Source: Planctomycetota bacterium (GTDB lineage Bacteria > Planctomycetota > J058). From it: a stretch of 64,000 nt of DNA. The stretch lies in assembly GCA_023954375.1 (NCBI GenBank), contig JAMLIC010000051.1, forward strand, positions 1 to 64,000, written 5' to 3'. Numbering within the stretch: position 1 is the first letter of the stretch; each line of letters starts with the position of its first letter. Both the position numbers and the translations under genes were made by a program. The notes under the pieces were generated by a model. It was not told the origin of the DNA. It saw nothing but the letters and a program-made list of their open reading frames with translations, and searched no databases. Below are positions 50,523-62,012 of this stretch, piece by piece.

Positions 50523-51979
50523 CGCACCAGCCCCGTCCGCTCGACGACCACCGCCCGCCAGCGCATGGGGTCGAGCGTCCCCAGGCCGGCCACGAACCGC
50601 GCATAGGGGGTCGCGCCGGCGGCGGCGCGCTCGCGCGCCTGGTCGGCCCGCGTGCGCGTCCCCTCGCCCTGCCCCGGCGTCGCCCCGGCGAGCAGGTCCC
50701 AGGCCCGCTCGTCGTCGGTCAGGTAGATCACGATCGGCTCCGCGTGGCGGGCGGTGTCGAGCTGGCCGAGGAGGTCGAAGCCCACGGCGTCGTCGGGCGC
50801 GACGAGCAGCACGTCCTGCGGCACCTCCAGGCGCTGCGAGGCCAGCACGGCCGCGACCTTGAGCTCGTCGATCACCCCGTAGAACCCCGCCTCGGGGTCG
50901 GGGTCGGAGAGGGTCAGGGGCGCGCGGTCGCGCATGAGCGTCGCCGGCAGCACGTCGTAGCCGGGCAGCGGCAGGTGCACGCGCGGGATCCCGTCGACGA
51001 TCACCCGGCTGCGCTTGCCGTCGAAGGCGAGCGCGACGCGGAACCAGCGCTCCGCGCGGAGCGTGTCCGGACGCGTGCGGGCGATGAACGTCACCTCCGG
51101 GCCGCCGTCGGGCGCCGGCCCCGTGAGCGCCACCTCGATGGCGTGGTCGGCCGTGACGCCGAGCGACCAGGCGCGCCCCTTGCGGACGGCCGTGTACAGC
51201 GGCGGCGCGTCGGCGGCGCGCCGCCGCCAGTCGACGACGCGCTGCGCGGGCGCGCGCGGGCGCTCGCCGGCGCGCTCGGCCGCGCGCTCCTGCGCGTCGC
51301 TCGGCCGCTCGCGCGCCCGGTCGCGGAGGGTGGCCGACAGGTCGCCCAGGTAGAGCATGAGCTCGACGAACACGCCCTCGGCCGGCGACAGGGCCGGGCG
51401 GTCCTCGACCCAGCCCCAGGCGCCGGGCCGCTCGAACAGGAGCCCCTGCCCGACGCGCCCCTGGACCACCTCGCCCCCCTCGACGGTCATCGCGTAGCCC
51501 AGGGCGCCCGCGACCTGGAACGCCGCCGGCGCGCTCGGGGCGTCGGCGTCGTCGCCTCCGGCCGGCGCGGCGGCGGCGAGGCCGTCGAAGCCGAACTGGG
51601 TGATCGTCGAGCGCGTCTGCGCGCGCAGCTCCGACGCCTTCGCGTCGACCTCCACGACGGTCGCCCAGCGCTCCTCCTGCGCCGCGTTGCGCGCCCGGCG
51701 CAGGAGCGCCCGCGCGCCGGCCGTGGTCGCCTCGAGGGCGTCCTTCTTGCCCAGGCGCGAGAGCATGTTGAGGCTCATGCCCAGCAGGATCGAGATGATG
51801 AAGAGGGTGACGAGGACCTCGATGAGGGTGAACGCACGCCGCCGTCGGCCCGGAGCAAGAGGACCCACCACGGAGGACACGGAGGACACGGAGGACGCGT
51901 TGGAGGTCGCCCTCCAGGAGATCTCCTCCGTGTCCTCCGTGTCCTCCGTGGTCGACCTCCAGGCGATGCCCACGCTCAC
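50519..51979 (-). CDS. GspH-like pseudopilin with LamG-like insert and repeat-derived leader
   Basis: 486 residues from GTG 51979, whose GTGA overlaps the stop of the GspG-like gene. Residues ~9-38 (STTEDTEDTEEIS and SSVSSVSSVVG) are encoded by a 29-bp perfect inverted repeat, so the leader before the cleavage site is ~49 residues instead of ~10. The prepilin site is RRRRA|FTLIEVLVTLF, with Ala49 instead of Gly at -1. GspH-type helix follows (GMSLNMLSRLGKKD). The middle (about 240-400) resembles a LamG sandwich (WSLGVTADHAIEVALTG, WFRVALAFDGKRSRVIVDG). Far longer than a usual GspH (~170). Translation through the repeat depends on GTG 51979 being the true start. Confidence 0.78.
   Translation of the reverse strand: MSVGIAWRSTTEDTEDTEEISWRATSNASSVSSVSSVVGPLAPGRRRRAFTLIEVLVTLFIISILLGMSLNMLSRLGKKDALEATTAGARALLRRARNAAQEERWATVVEVDAKASELRAQTRSTITQFGFDGLAAAAPAGGDDADAPSAPAAFQVAGALGYAMTVEGGEVVQGRVGQGLLFERPGAWGWVEDRPALSPAEGVFVELMLYLGDLSATLRDRARERPSDAQERAAERAGERPRAPAQRVVDWRRRAADAPPLYTAVRKGRAWSLGVTADHAIEVALTGPAPDGGPEVTFIARTRPDTLRAERWFRVALAFDGKRSRVIVDGIPRVHLPLPGYDVLPATLMRDRAPLTLSDPDPEAGFYGVIDELKVAAVLASQRLEVPQDVLLVAPDDAVGFDLLGQLDTARHAEPIVIYLTDDERAWDLLAGATPGQGEGTRTRADQARERAAAGATPYARFVAGLGTLDPMRWRAVVVERTGLVR
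51867..51952. repeat. Palindromic element: 29-bp perfect inverted repeat
   Basis: Left arm 51867-51895 and right arm 51924-51952 are exact reverse complements. Each arm is built from ACCACGGAGG followed by ACACGGAGG units; the 28-base spacer contains a small palindrome TGGAGG/CCTCCA. It resembles dispersed palindromic repeats common in Planctomycetota and other large genomes. It lies inside the 5' end of the GspH-like gene and is open in that frame. Confidence 0.85.
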
Positions 51980-52587
51980 TCGCCCCAGAGCCGGATGTCG
52001 TCGTCGGTCCCGGCCACCCCGTCGGGCCCCGCGCTCCACAGCTGGAAGGTCGTCAGGCCGAGGAACTGCCCCGTCTTCTCGCTCCGCCCGGCCGCGACCT
52101 GCGCCAGCCCCCCCTGCTGGAGCACGACGGCGCCGCCCTGGTCGTAGTCCGCGTTGTGCAGGTAGACGAGCGGGTTCTTCCACGCGTCGAGCACCTCGAG
52201 CAGCTCGCGCGTCTGGAGCGTCGACTGCGTGGGGTCGTTGTCCGAGGGGAGGCGGTCCTCGTCGGTGTTGCCGAGCTGCTCGTCCGGCAGCTCGACGTAG
52301 GGCCCGGTCCGGGCGCGCGTCGTCAGGCAGCGGAGCATGAGCTCGACCCCGTCGTTCTGCCCGTTGCCGCGCAGGCCCAGGCGCCTGAACGAGCTCGGCG
52401 GGTAGTCGCCGAAGTCCTGCTGGTAGGTGGCGAGCGCGAGCTTGAGGCGCTGCATGAGCGCCTCGGTCTCGCGCACCTGGCCCTTCCGCCGCACGGCCGA
52501 GATCGCCGGGAGCGACAGCCCCAGGAGGACGACGATCACCGCCATCACGACCAGCAGCTCGACCAACGTGAAGCCCGTGCGCCGCAT
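51976..52587 (-). CDS. GspG-like major pseudopilin
   Basis: 203 residues from ATG 52587, with GAGGGGGAG just upstream. Leader MRRTG|FTLVELLVVMAVIVVLLGL with Gly at -1, Phe at +1, Glu at +5. The helix continues into RETEALMQRLKLALATYQQD and the GspG-type segment DFGDYPPSS, then DAWKNPLVYLHNADYDQGG and a C-terminal loop FQLWSAGPDGVAGTDDDIRL; the last resembles the calcium-binding loop of GspG (SxGxDG...DD). It should polymerise into the pseudopilus shaft. Five pseudopilin genes follow each other in the order G, H, K, J, I. Confidence 0.88.
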   Translation of the reverse strand: MRRTGFTLVELLVVMAVIVVLLGLSLPAISAVRRKGQVRETEALMQRLKLALATYQQDFGDYPPSSFRRLGLRGNGQNDGVELMLRCLTTRARTGPYVELPDEQLGNTDEDRLPSDNDPTQSTLQTRELLEVLDAWKNPLVYLHNADYDQGGAVVLQQGGLAQVAAGRSEKTGQFLGLTTFQLWSAGPDGVAGTDDDIRLWGE

Positions 52588-52595
52588 GCTCCCCC

Positions 52596-55037
52596 TCACC
52601 GCTCGCGCCGCACGTAGATGCGGACCTCCTCGAGCACCACCTCGACCTGCTCGTCGAGGCGCGTCCCCTGGGCGTAGACGGAGAGCTCGGCGTCGCCGCG
52701 GTCGCGGCCGAACCCGGGGACCTTGAGCTCGCCGCGGCGGACGCCGTCGACCCACAGGGCGACCGTCCCGTCCTGCGGGTTCTCGACCTCGATCGCCAGC
52801 GTGCGCGGGCCGTGCCCCGGCCAGGCGCCGAGGGGGCGCGGGTCCTCGAGCGGCGCCGTCTTCGACTTGCTCCAGGTGACCTTGAGCCCGCCGTCGGTGT
52901 CGCGGAAGAGGACCACCCCGCCGTGGCCGGTCTCGAAGCGCAGCCCGGCGCGCGCCGACTCGCCCAGGCGGTCGAGGTGCAGGCGCGCCTCGAGCTTGAC
53001 CACGTGCTCGCCCTGGACCGTGCGCACGAGGCGCGTCCTGCCCTCGGCCTCGTTCTGCTGGCGGCCGGCCAGGAACACCTTGCCGTCGACCATCTCGACC
53101 TTGAGCCCGAACGGCGCCTCGACGCGCCAGGCGTTCTTCACCTCGCGCCCCGGGCGGTCGAAGGCGTCGACCCACACCCGGCGCGTGCGCGCCTCCTCGA
53201 GGTTGCGCTGCCCGCGCGCGGCCCACCCGTCCTGCGGGTCGAGCTTCAGCAGCCGCTCGAACAGCTCCTTCGCCCGCGGGCGGTCGTCCCGCGCGTAGGC
53301 GACGAAGGCCAGCCCGCGCAGGCTCGCGGCGTGGTCGGGCGCCTGCTCGAGCGCCCGCTCGAACAGCGCCCGCGCCTCGTCGTGGCGCTCCTGGCGCAGG
53401 TAGGAGCGCCCCAGCCGCGCCAGGAGGTCGGGCCCGGGCGCCGCCGTCCGCGCGTGGAGCTCGAGCAGCCGGAGCTCGGCCTCGGGGTCGCCGCGGCGGA
53501 CGGCCAGGTCGGTGAGCGCGCGCAGGCACAGCTCGAGGTCGACCCCCTGGCGGGCCGCGGCGCGGATGGCGCCGACCGCGGCGTCGAGCGCGGCGGCGTC
53601 GCCCTCCCCGGCGAGGAGGAACGAGAGCGCGTAGTGGGCGTCGCCCGCGCGCGGCGCGAGGAGGCGCGCGGCCTCCTCGTAGTGGGCCCTGGCGGCGGCG
53701 AGGTCGCCCTGCCGCTCGGCCAGGAGCCCCCTCGCGAGCCGCGCCGGGCCGTGGCCGGGGGGCGCGTCGGCCGCCTCGAGCGACGGCCCGGCCTTGTCGT
53801 GCTCGCCCGCGAGCACGAGCACGAGCCCGAGCGCCGCCCGGACGTCGCGCGCCAGCGCCGAGTCGTCGGGCGGGCGGACGGCCGTGAGCACCGCCGAGAG
53901 GTCCTGCCGCGCGCCCTCGAGGTCGCCCAGGAGCGCGCGCACCTGCCCGCGCACGAGCAGGAGCTCGCCGTCGCGGGGGAAGACCTTCAGCGCCGCCGTG
54001 AGCAGGTCCTGCGCCGCGCCGCGCTGCCCCGCGGTCACCCGCAGGCGCGCCAGGCCGAGGCAGGCGGCGCGCTCCTGCGGCCAGACCTCGAGCACGCGCT
54101 CGTAGGCGTCGGCCGCCTCGGCCAGCCGGCCGTCGCGCGCCTCGACCGCGCCCAGGAGCAGCAGCGCCTGCCGCCACACGTCGCGCTCGGGGTGCGAGAG
54201 GCCCGGGAGCTCACGGTCGCCGTGGTCGTCGGGGAGCGCCGGCGGCGCGTCGGTGTCGTGGCGCGGCGGCGGCGGCGGCCTCTCGAGGCCCTCGCCGTCG
54301 CGGCCGAAGCGGGCGGGCGGCCGCTCGGGGGGCCGGGGCGGTGCGGGCTGCTCGGGCCGCGCGGGCGTGGCCGGGTCCGCCTCCCCGCCGCGCCGCCCCT
54401 CGAGCGCGTCGCGCGCCGCCTCGAGCGCGCCGCGCGCGACCTCGGGCAGGCCGACCTCGCGCGCCACGCGCGCGCGCGCCAGGAGCAGGCGCGCCGACGC
54501 GCCGCCCTTCGCCTCGGCGCGCGACACCTCGGCCAGGAGCGCCTCGAGCGCCGCGTCGCGCGCCGCCCCCGTGAGGTCGGCCAGGCGCTCCTCGACGAGG
54601 CCGATCAGCCGCTCGCGGTGCGCGAGCGACCGCGCCGCGTCCTGCTCGACCTCGGCCGCGAGGCGCAGCTCGCCCTCGCCCTCCGCGCGCAGCCCGTGGC
54701 GCAGGGCCCACTCGCCGAGCAGCCGGTGCTCGCCCGCCGTGCCGCGCTCCTTGATCCGCGCGGCGCGCGTCCTGAACGCCGACTCGGCCGTCTCGCGGTC
54801 GGTGATCTCGCGCACCTTGTTGCGCGGGAACTCGGTGATCACGCCCTGGCGCGTGCGGATCTTCAGGCGCGAGGCGCCGGGGTCGCGCCCCTCGAGGATC
54901 GTCCCCTCGATCGGGTCGGCGACGCCCTCGACGACGACCACGTCGAACATGCGGAAGTCGGCGTCGATCGCCTCCTGCGCGCGCGCCAGGGGGGCGACGA
55001 GGAGCGCGAACACGACGACGGCGGCGCGCCAGGTCAT
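52596..55037 (-). CDS. Secreted TPR protein with C-terminal beta-sandwich domain
   Basis: 813 residues from ATG 55037 (ATGA overlap with the preceding gene). Signal peptide at 1-23 (AAVVVFALLVAPLARAQ). After an N-terminal strand-rich region (VEGTILEGRDPGASRLKI type, about 30-90) come helical repeats; the central part (about 250-590) is a run of TPRs (AADAYERVLEVWPQERAACL, ALFERALEQAPDHAASLRGL). The last ~200 residues form a LamG/DUF1080-like sandwich (AGLRFETGHGGVVLFRDTDG, TLAIEVENPQDGTVALWVDG). Located between PilP-like and GspG-like genes, it may act as a periplasmic assembly or pilotin-like factor, but no such function is proven. Confidence 0.8.
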   Translation of the reverse strand: MTWRAAVVVFALLVAPLARAQEAIDADFRMFDVVVVEGVADPIEGTILEGRDPGASRLKIRTRQGVITEFPRNKVREITDRETAESAFRTRAARIKERGTAGEHRLLGEWALRHGLRAEGEGELRLAAEVEQDAARSLAHRERLIGLVEERLADLTGAARDAALEALLAEVSRAEAKGGASARLLLARARVAREVGLPEVARGALEAARDALEGRRGGEADPATPARPEQPAPPRPPERPPARFGRDGEGLERPPPPPRHDTDAPPALPDDHGDRELPGLSHPERDVWRQALLLLGAVEARDGRLAEAADAYERVLEVWPQERAACLGLARLRVTAGQRGAAQDLLTAALKVFPRDGELLLVRGQVRALLGDLEGARQDLSAVLTAVRPPDDSALARDVRAALGLVLVLAGEHDKAGPSLEAADAPPGHGPARLARGLLAERQGDLAAARAHYEEAARLLAPRAGDAHYALSFLLAGEGDAAALDAAVGAIRAAARQGVDLELCLRALTDLAVRRGDPEAELRLLELHARTAAPGPDLLARLGRSYLRQERHDEARALFERALEQAPDHAASLRGLAFVAYARDDRPRAKELFERLLKLDPQDGWAARGQRNLEEARTRRVWVDAFDRPGREVKNAWRVEAPFGLKVEMVDGKVFLAGRQQNEAEGRTRLVRTVQGEHVVKLEARLHLDRLGESARAGLRFETGHGGVVLFRDTDGGLKVTWSKSKTAPLEDPRPLGAWPGHGPRTLAIEVENPQDGTVALWVDGVRRGELKVPGFGRDRGDAELSVYAQGTRLDEQVEVVLEEVRIYVRRER

Positions 55038-55408
55038 CGCGCCCCTCCAGGCTGAGGCGGGGCGCCGCCGAGCAGCAGCCGGTCGTGCGGGCTCCGGGCC
55101 GTCGGGTTCGGGCCGACCGGCAGGGCCCGCGGCCAGCCGCGCGTCGGCGGCAGGGCGAGCAGCGCCGGCGGCGCCTCCTTCCACGGGTCCTCGACGGCGA
55201 ACGGGTCGCGCACCCCGGCGCCCGGCTTGTACGGCCGCTCGGGCGCGAGGCGCGGCGCCGACGAGACCGTCCGGTAGGGGCGCGCCGCCTCCTCGGCCGG
55301 CACGGGCGGGACCTCCTCGACGCGGGGCGCGCGCAGGCCGGCCACGACCATGGCCGCGGCCAGGAGCGCCACGAGGGCCAGGACCTTCTCCTTCGTCAGC
55401 TCGAGCAC
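55034..55408 (-). CDS. PilP/GspC-like inner-membrane protein
   Basis: 124 residues from GTG 55408, three bases after the preceding stop. One N-terminal membrane helix (VLALVALLAAAMVVAGL), then a Pro-rich periplasmic part with the motif GVRDPFAVEDPW. The RDPF motif and position right after PilM-PilN-PilO homologues suggest a PilP/GspC-type link to the secretin, but the usual C-terminal HR or PDZ domain is missing and the protein is short. Assignment rests mostly on context. Confidence 0.6.
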   Translation of the reverse strand: MLELTKEKVLALVALLAAAMVVAGLRAPRVEEVPPVPAEEAARPYRTVSSAPRLAPERPYKPGAGVRDPFAVEDPWKEAPPALLALPPTRGWPRALPVGPNPTARSPHDRLLLGGAPPQPGGAR

Positions 55409-55411
55409 GCG

Positions 55412-56251
55412 TCAGCGCTCCCGTCCGAAGCGGCGCGGCCCGCGGCGCCCGCCGGCCGGCGTCCCCGCGCTCACGGCCGCCACCGGCGCCTGCTCGACCG
55501 TGGCCAGGGCCTGCACCTCGAGCTCGACCAGGAGGGGCTCGCCCGCGCCGCGCTCGCGCGTGACCGTGCAGCCGAGCACCTCGACGAACGAGCCGGCCAC
55601 CTGCAGCTCGCCCAGCGCGCGCGCGAGCGTCTCGGTCCTCGCGCGGAAGGTCACCCGCGCCGGGAGGAGGCGCAGGAAGCCGCGCTCGCCGTCGCGCGCC
55701 ACGTAGCTGGCGTCGGGGAGCTCCACGCGCGTCACGTTGCGGACGCCGGCGTCCAGGAGGCGTATCACGAGCCGCCGCGCCAGGTCGGCCTGCGCCAGGG
55801 CCTCGGGGAGCCGCGCCTCGTCGGGCTCGGTCACCAGCCCGAGCGCCTGGCTCGTCGTCGGGACCTGCGCGTTCCAGGTCTGCGCGTGGCGGGCCACGTC
55901 GCTGGCCGCCTTGCCGGCGGCCTGCGAGTAGAACATGGCCCCCGCCTTCTCTCCCTTCGGCAGGACGAAGCCCTCGTCGGCGCGCCACAGGAGCGCGTCG
56001 AGCACCGCCGGCTCGAGCCGCTCGGCGAGCGCCGCGGCGCGCCCCTTCTCCAGCCCCTCGGCCCCGAGGAGGCCGGCGAGGTCGTCCTGCAGCTCGGCCT
56101 GCTGGCCGGCGTTGGCCTTGGCCGCGCGGGTCGCCGCGGCGGCGATCCCGCCCTGCCAGCCGAGGAGGACCGAGAACGCGAGCGCCCCGCCCGCGACCTG
56201 CAGGATGAACCGCTTGTGCGTGTGCCAGATCGCCTCGAAGTCGACGGCCAC
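55412..56251 (-). CDS. PilO/GspM-like assembly protein
   Basis: 279 residues from GTG 56251, one base after the preceding stop. Short cytoplasmic N-terminus, one membrane helix (ILQVAGGALAFSVLLGW, about 15-32), a coiled-coil stretch and a C-terminal alpha/beta part with two ferredoxin-like-type segments (LPARVTFRARTETLARALGE, then VEVLGCTVTRERG and LLVELEVQALATVEQ). This is the layout of PilO/GspM, which dimerises with PilN/GspL around the platform. Sequence identity to known families is low, so the call relies on layout plus gene order. Confidence 0.7.
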   Translation of the reverse strand: MAVDFEAIWHTHKRFILQVAGGALAFSVLLGWQGGIAAAATRAAKANAGQQAELQDDLAGLLGAEGLEKGRAAALAERLEPAVLDALLWRADEGFVLPKGEKAGAMFYSQAAGKAASDVARHAQTWNAQVPTTSQALGLVTEPDEARLPEALAQADLARRLVIRLLDAGVRNVTRVELPDASYVARDGERGFLRLLPARVTFRARTETLARALGELQVAGSFVEVLGCTVTRERGAGEPLLVELEVQALATVEQAPVAAVSAGTPAGGRRGPRRFGRER

Positions 56252-56252
56252 G

Positions 56253-57865
56253 TCAGTCCCCTCCCTGGTCGGCGGCGGGCGGCGCGGCCGCGCCGCCCGT
56301 CGGCACCACGGTGACGGTGAAGTCGAGCGTCGCCCCCTCGTGCTGGCGCGGCTTGACGCTCGCCTCGGCGACCAGCGGGTCGGCCTCCAGCGCCTGCTGG
56401 AGCTGGCGCATGGCCTCGATCCCGTCGCCCTGGGCGTTGTCCGCCGTGCCCTCGAGCTCCAGCCCGAACCCGCCCGTGCGGTCGTCGCGCACGAGCGCCA
56501 GCTTCGAGAGCGAGACCCGCGCCGGCAGCCGCTCGCCGAGCGTGCCGAGGAGCCCGGCCAGCGCCAGCCCCGGCCGGGCGCGGTCGGCGAGCGCGCGCAG
56601 CTCCGCCTCGCGCGCCTCGTTGAGGCGCGCGCGCTCGCGGTGCTGCTGGAGCCGCGCCGTCACCTGCGCGCGCGCCGCCTGGAGCTGGGCCCGGCGCCCC
56701 TCCTCGCCCGAGCGGGCCCAGAGCGCCGTGCCGAAGGCCAGCACGAGGGCAAGGACGAGCGCGGCGCCGGCGACGACGAGCGGGACGGTCCGGTGGCGCC
56801 GCTCGAGCGCCCGCTTCACCTCGAGCGGCAGGAGGTCGAGGCGCGTCGCGTGCGGGAGCACCGCCGAGAGCGCCAGCCCGAGCGCGGTGGTCGCCTCGAG
56901 CCCGGCGGCGGCCGCCGCGTCGCGCGACGACGGGTTGGCGCGCGAGAGGTCGATCGCGTCCAGCGGGTCGAACAGCCGCGCCTCGCACCCGGCGGCCCGG
57001 CCGACCGCCTCGACGAGCCCCGGGACGCGCGCGCCGCCGCCCGTGAGCAGCACGCGGTCGACCTTCAGCTTCTTGCGCTTGAGCTGGCCGCGGGCGAAGT
57101 CGATCGACGCCGAGACCATGGCGGCGAGCTGCTGGCGCGGGCCGTCGAGGACGCCGTCGTCGAGCTCGCCCAGCCGCTTCTTCTCCTCGGCCTCGTCGCG
57201 GTCGAGCCCCAGCAGCTTCGCGGCGCGCTCCGTGAAGGCCTCGCCGCCCGTCTGCACGCTCCGGGCGAAGATCAGCTCGCCCGTCTCGACGAGCGCCACC
57301 TCGGTCGCGTCGCGGCCGACGTCGACCACGAGCGTCGTGCCGGCGGCCGCCTCGTCGCAGAGGAAGCGCGCGCAGTCGCCCGTCGCCACGGGCAGGGGCA
57401 TGGCGCCGACGGCGCCGACGCCGGCCGCCTGCCAGGCGCGGATCGACTCGAGGACGCGCGCGTCCTTGGCGAGCGCGACCAGGACGAGGTTGCCGTCGCC
57501 GGCGTTCGGCAGGAGGCGGTAGTCGGCCGACAGCGCCTCGCCCGTCTTCTCGGCCGTGTCCTGCACCTCGTACTGCACGAGGAGCGCCAGGCGCCAGGCC
57601 GGCATCTGCGGGAGGTGCGAGTAGCGGATGATCGCGTCGCGGCCGGACACGCCCACGACCACGCGGCCGGTCGGGACCCCGCGGTCGCGCATGCGGCCGG
57701 CGACCGCGCGGGCCACCTCGCCCGGCGACGACGTGTCGACGCCCTCGCCGGCGAGCTCGTCGAGCGGCACGTGCAGGAACCGCTCGAGCGCGAGCGAGCC
57801 CTTGCGCGCCCGCACGGCGGCCACGGTGACGGACGAGCCGCCGATGTCGAGCCCCACCCCGAGGG

Positions 57866-57869
<4 letters not shown>
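56253..57869 (-). CDS. PilM-PilN (GspL-like) fusion protein
   Basis: 538 residues. Residues 1-340 are an actin-like PilM domain: LDIGGSSVTVAAVRA, VVGVSGRDAIIRYSHLPQMP, VVDVGRDATEVALVE (phosphate loops) and LLTGGGARVPGLVEAVG (adenosine motif). A membrane helix at about 373-396 is followed by a PilN-like coiled coil and ferredoxin-like domain (ARVSLSKLALVRDD, FGLELEGTADNAQ). In type IV pili PilM and PilN are separate; in type II secretion the two are fused as GspL, so this matches GspL in layout but PilM in sequence. The ATG overlaps the stop of the FHA gene (ATGA). Confidence 0.87.
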
Positions 57870-60709
<2,840 letters not shown>

Positions 60710-60811
60710 GGCGGCGCCCGGGGCGCGCAACCCTCGGGCCGCCGTCCCCCACCACCGCCGGGGGACCCCAACCCCCGGTCCGGGCGGGGCCCGGGCCGGC
60801 GGAGGGGCGTC

Positions 60812-60818
60812 AAGTGTA
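60812..60818 (-). promoter_or_regulatory. TTACACT -10-like box before the pseudopilus operon
   Basis: On the minus strand TTACACT lies ~100 bases upstream of ATG 60709, in the 150-base gap after the aminotransferase stop. It is one of the few AT-rich spots there; TACACT also occurs before the VWA gene at 3192. No convincing -35. Confidence 0.35.
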
Positions 60819-60859
60819 ACGCCTCCTTGACCCCGAGCGGGAGGGGGATGGGAGGACCG

Positions 60860-62011
60860 TCACCGGCCCAGCAGCGGCGCCAGCGCCTCGACCCCGCGCA
60901 AGGTCACCTCGGGCGGCGCCGCCGTGAAGCACAGCCGCACGTGCGTGGGGTAGGGACCGAAGCTCTGCCCCGGCGCGAGGAGGAGGCCGCGCTCGACGCA
61001 GTCCTCGAGGAAGCCCGGGAGGCCGCGGGCGTCGAGGCGGTCGGCCACGTCGAAGAACAGGAACGTGCTCCCCTCGGGCGCCGGCAGCCCCAGGCGCCGG
61101 GCGACCTGCGCGCCGAGGTCGCGGTAGCGGGCGCGCGCGGCGGCGGCCCACGCGTCGCCGGGGCCCTCGAGGGCGCGGCGCGCGGCCACCTGCGCGGCGG
61201 TCGGCGTGGCGTAGAAGGTGTGCGTGCTGACCTTGCGCACGTGGTCCATGACCTCGCCCGGGCCGACGACGTAGCCGCACCGGTTGCCGGCCATGCCGTA
61301 GGCCTTGGAGAACGAGTGCGCCGAGAAGGTGCGCCCGGGCGCCAGCGGGCGCGTGTAGGCGTGCCGGCCCTCGAACTGGTAGTCCTCGTAGACCTCGTCG
61401 GCGAGGAGCCAGAGCCCCTGGTCGCTGGCCCACGCGGCGAGCGCCTCGAGCCAGGCGGGCGGGATCACGCGCCCGGTCGGGTTGTTGGGCGTGCTCAGGT
61501 AGAGCGCCACGGTCCGCGCCGTGGCGCGCGCGGCGACCGCGGCGACGGCGCCGGCCGGGTCGGTGACCTCGGGGAAGAAGGGCACGGTGACCGGCGCGCC
61601 GTGGAACGCGCGCACGATCCCGGCGATCAGCGGCCAGTGGGGCGCGAGGAGCAGCACCTCGTCGCCGGGCGCGACGATCGCCCCGACCACCGCGCCGAGC
61701 GCGCCGGTCGCGCCGGCGGCCACGAGCACGTCGCGCCGCTCGACGGCGACGCCCGTGCGGTCTCGCTGCCGCTCGACGATCGCCTCGACGAGGGCCGGGA
61801 GGCCGGCGACCGGCGCGTAGCGGTGCAGGCCCGGGTGGTCGGCCGTCCGCAGGTCCTCCATGCGGCAGCCCTCGGGCGGCTCCATCCACGTGTCGCCCAC
61901 GTGGAACGGGTAGACCTCGCCCTGGCGCTGCTCGAGGCGGTGGGCCAGGGCGGAGTAGATCCCGGCGGGCTGCGCGGCGATGTGCGGGCTGACGTGGGGG
62001 GGGCGGGGCAT
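60860..62011 (-). CDS. PLP-dependent class I/II aminotransferase
   Basis: 383 residues from ATG 62011, one base after the stop of the sigma-54 activator gene. Fold-type I features: AAGATGALGAVVGA (cofactor phosphate loop), STPNNPTGRVIP, LLADEVYEDYQFEG (Asp contacting the PLP ring nitrogen), and HSFSKAYGMAGNRCGY with the Schiff-base Lys; a C-terminal Arg (THVRLCFTAAP) binds the substrate carboxylate. It transfers an amino group between an amino acid and a 2-oxo acid; the sequence does not fix the substrate. Placed between a regulator and the secretion operon, with a likely separate promoter for the latter. Confidence 0.87.
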   Translation of the reverse strand: MPRPPHVSPHIAAQPAGIYSALAHRLEQRQGEVYPFHVGDTWMEPPEGCRMEDLRTADHPGLHRYAPVAGLPALVEAIVERQRDRTGVAVERRDVLVAAGATGALGAVVGAIVAPGDEVLLLAPHWPLIAGIVRAFHGAPVTVPFFPEVTDPAGAVAAVAARATARTVALYLSTPNNPTGRVIPPAWLEALAAWASDQGLWLLADEVYEDYQFEGRHAYTRPLAPGRTFSAHSFSKAYGMAGNRCGYVVGPGEVMDHVRKVSTHTFYATPTAAQVAARRALEGPGDAWAAAARARYRDLGAQVARRLGLPAPEGSTFLFFDVADRLDARGLPGFLEDCVERGLLLAPGQSFGPYPTHVRLCFTAAPPEVTLRGVEALAPLLGR

Positions 62012-62012
62012 G

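Noticed and set aside
43672..50604. A 2,310-residue minus-strand open frame through the pseudopilin genes
   Set aside because: Only its last part (from TTG 44856) is protein-like (GspJ). The rest is an out-of-frame shadow of the GspK-like gene.
51867..51952. CRISPR-like short repeats
   Set aside because: The repeat units form one inverted pair with no regular spacers and no cas genes, so it is a palindromic element.
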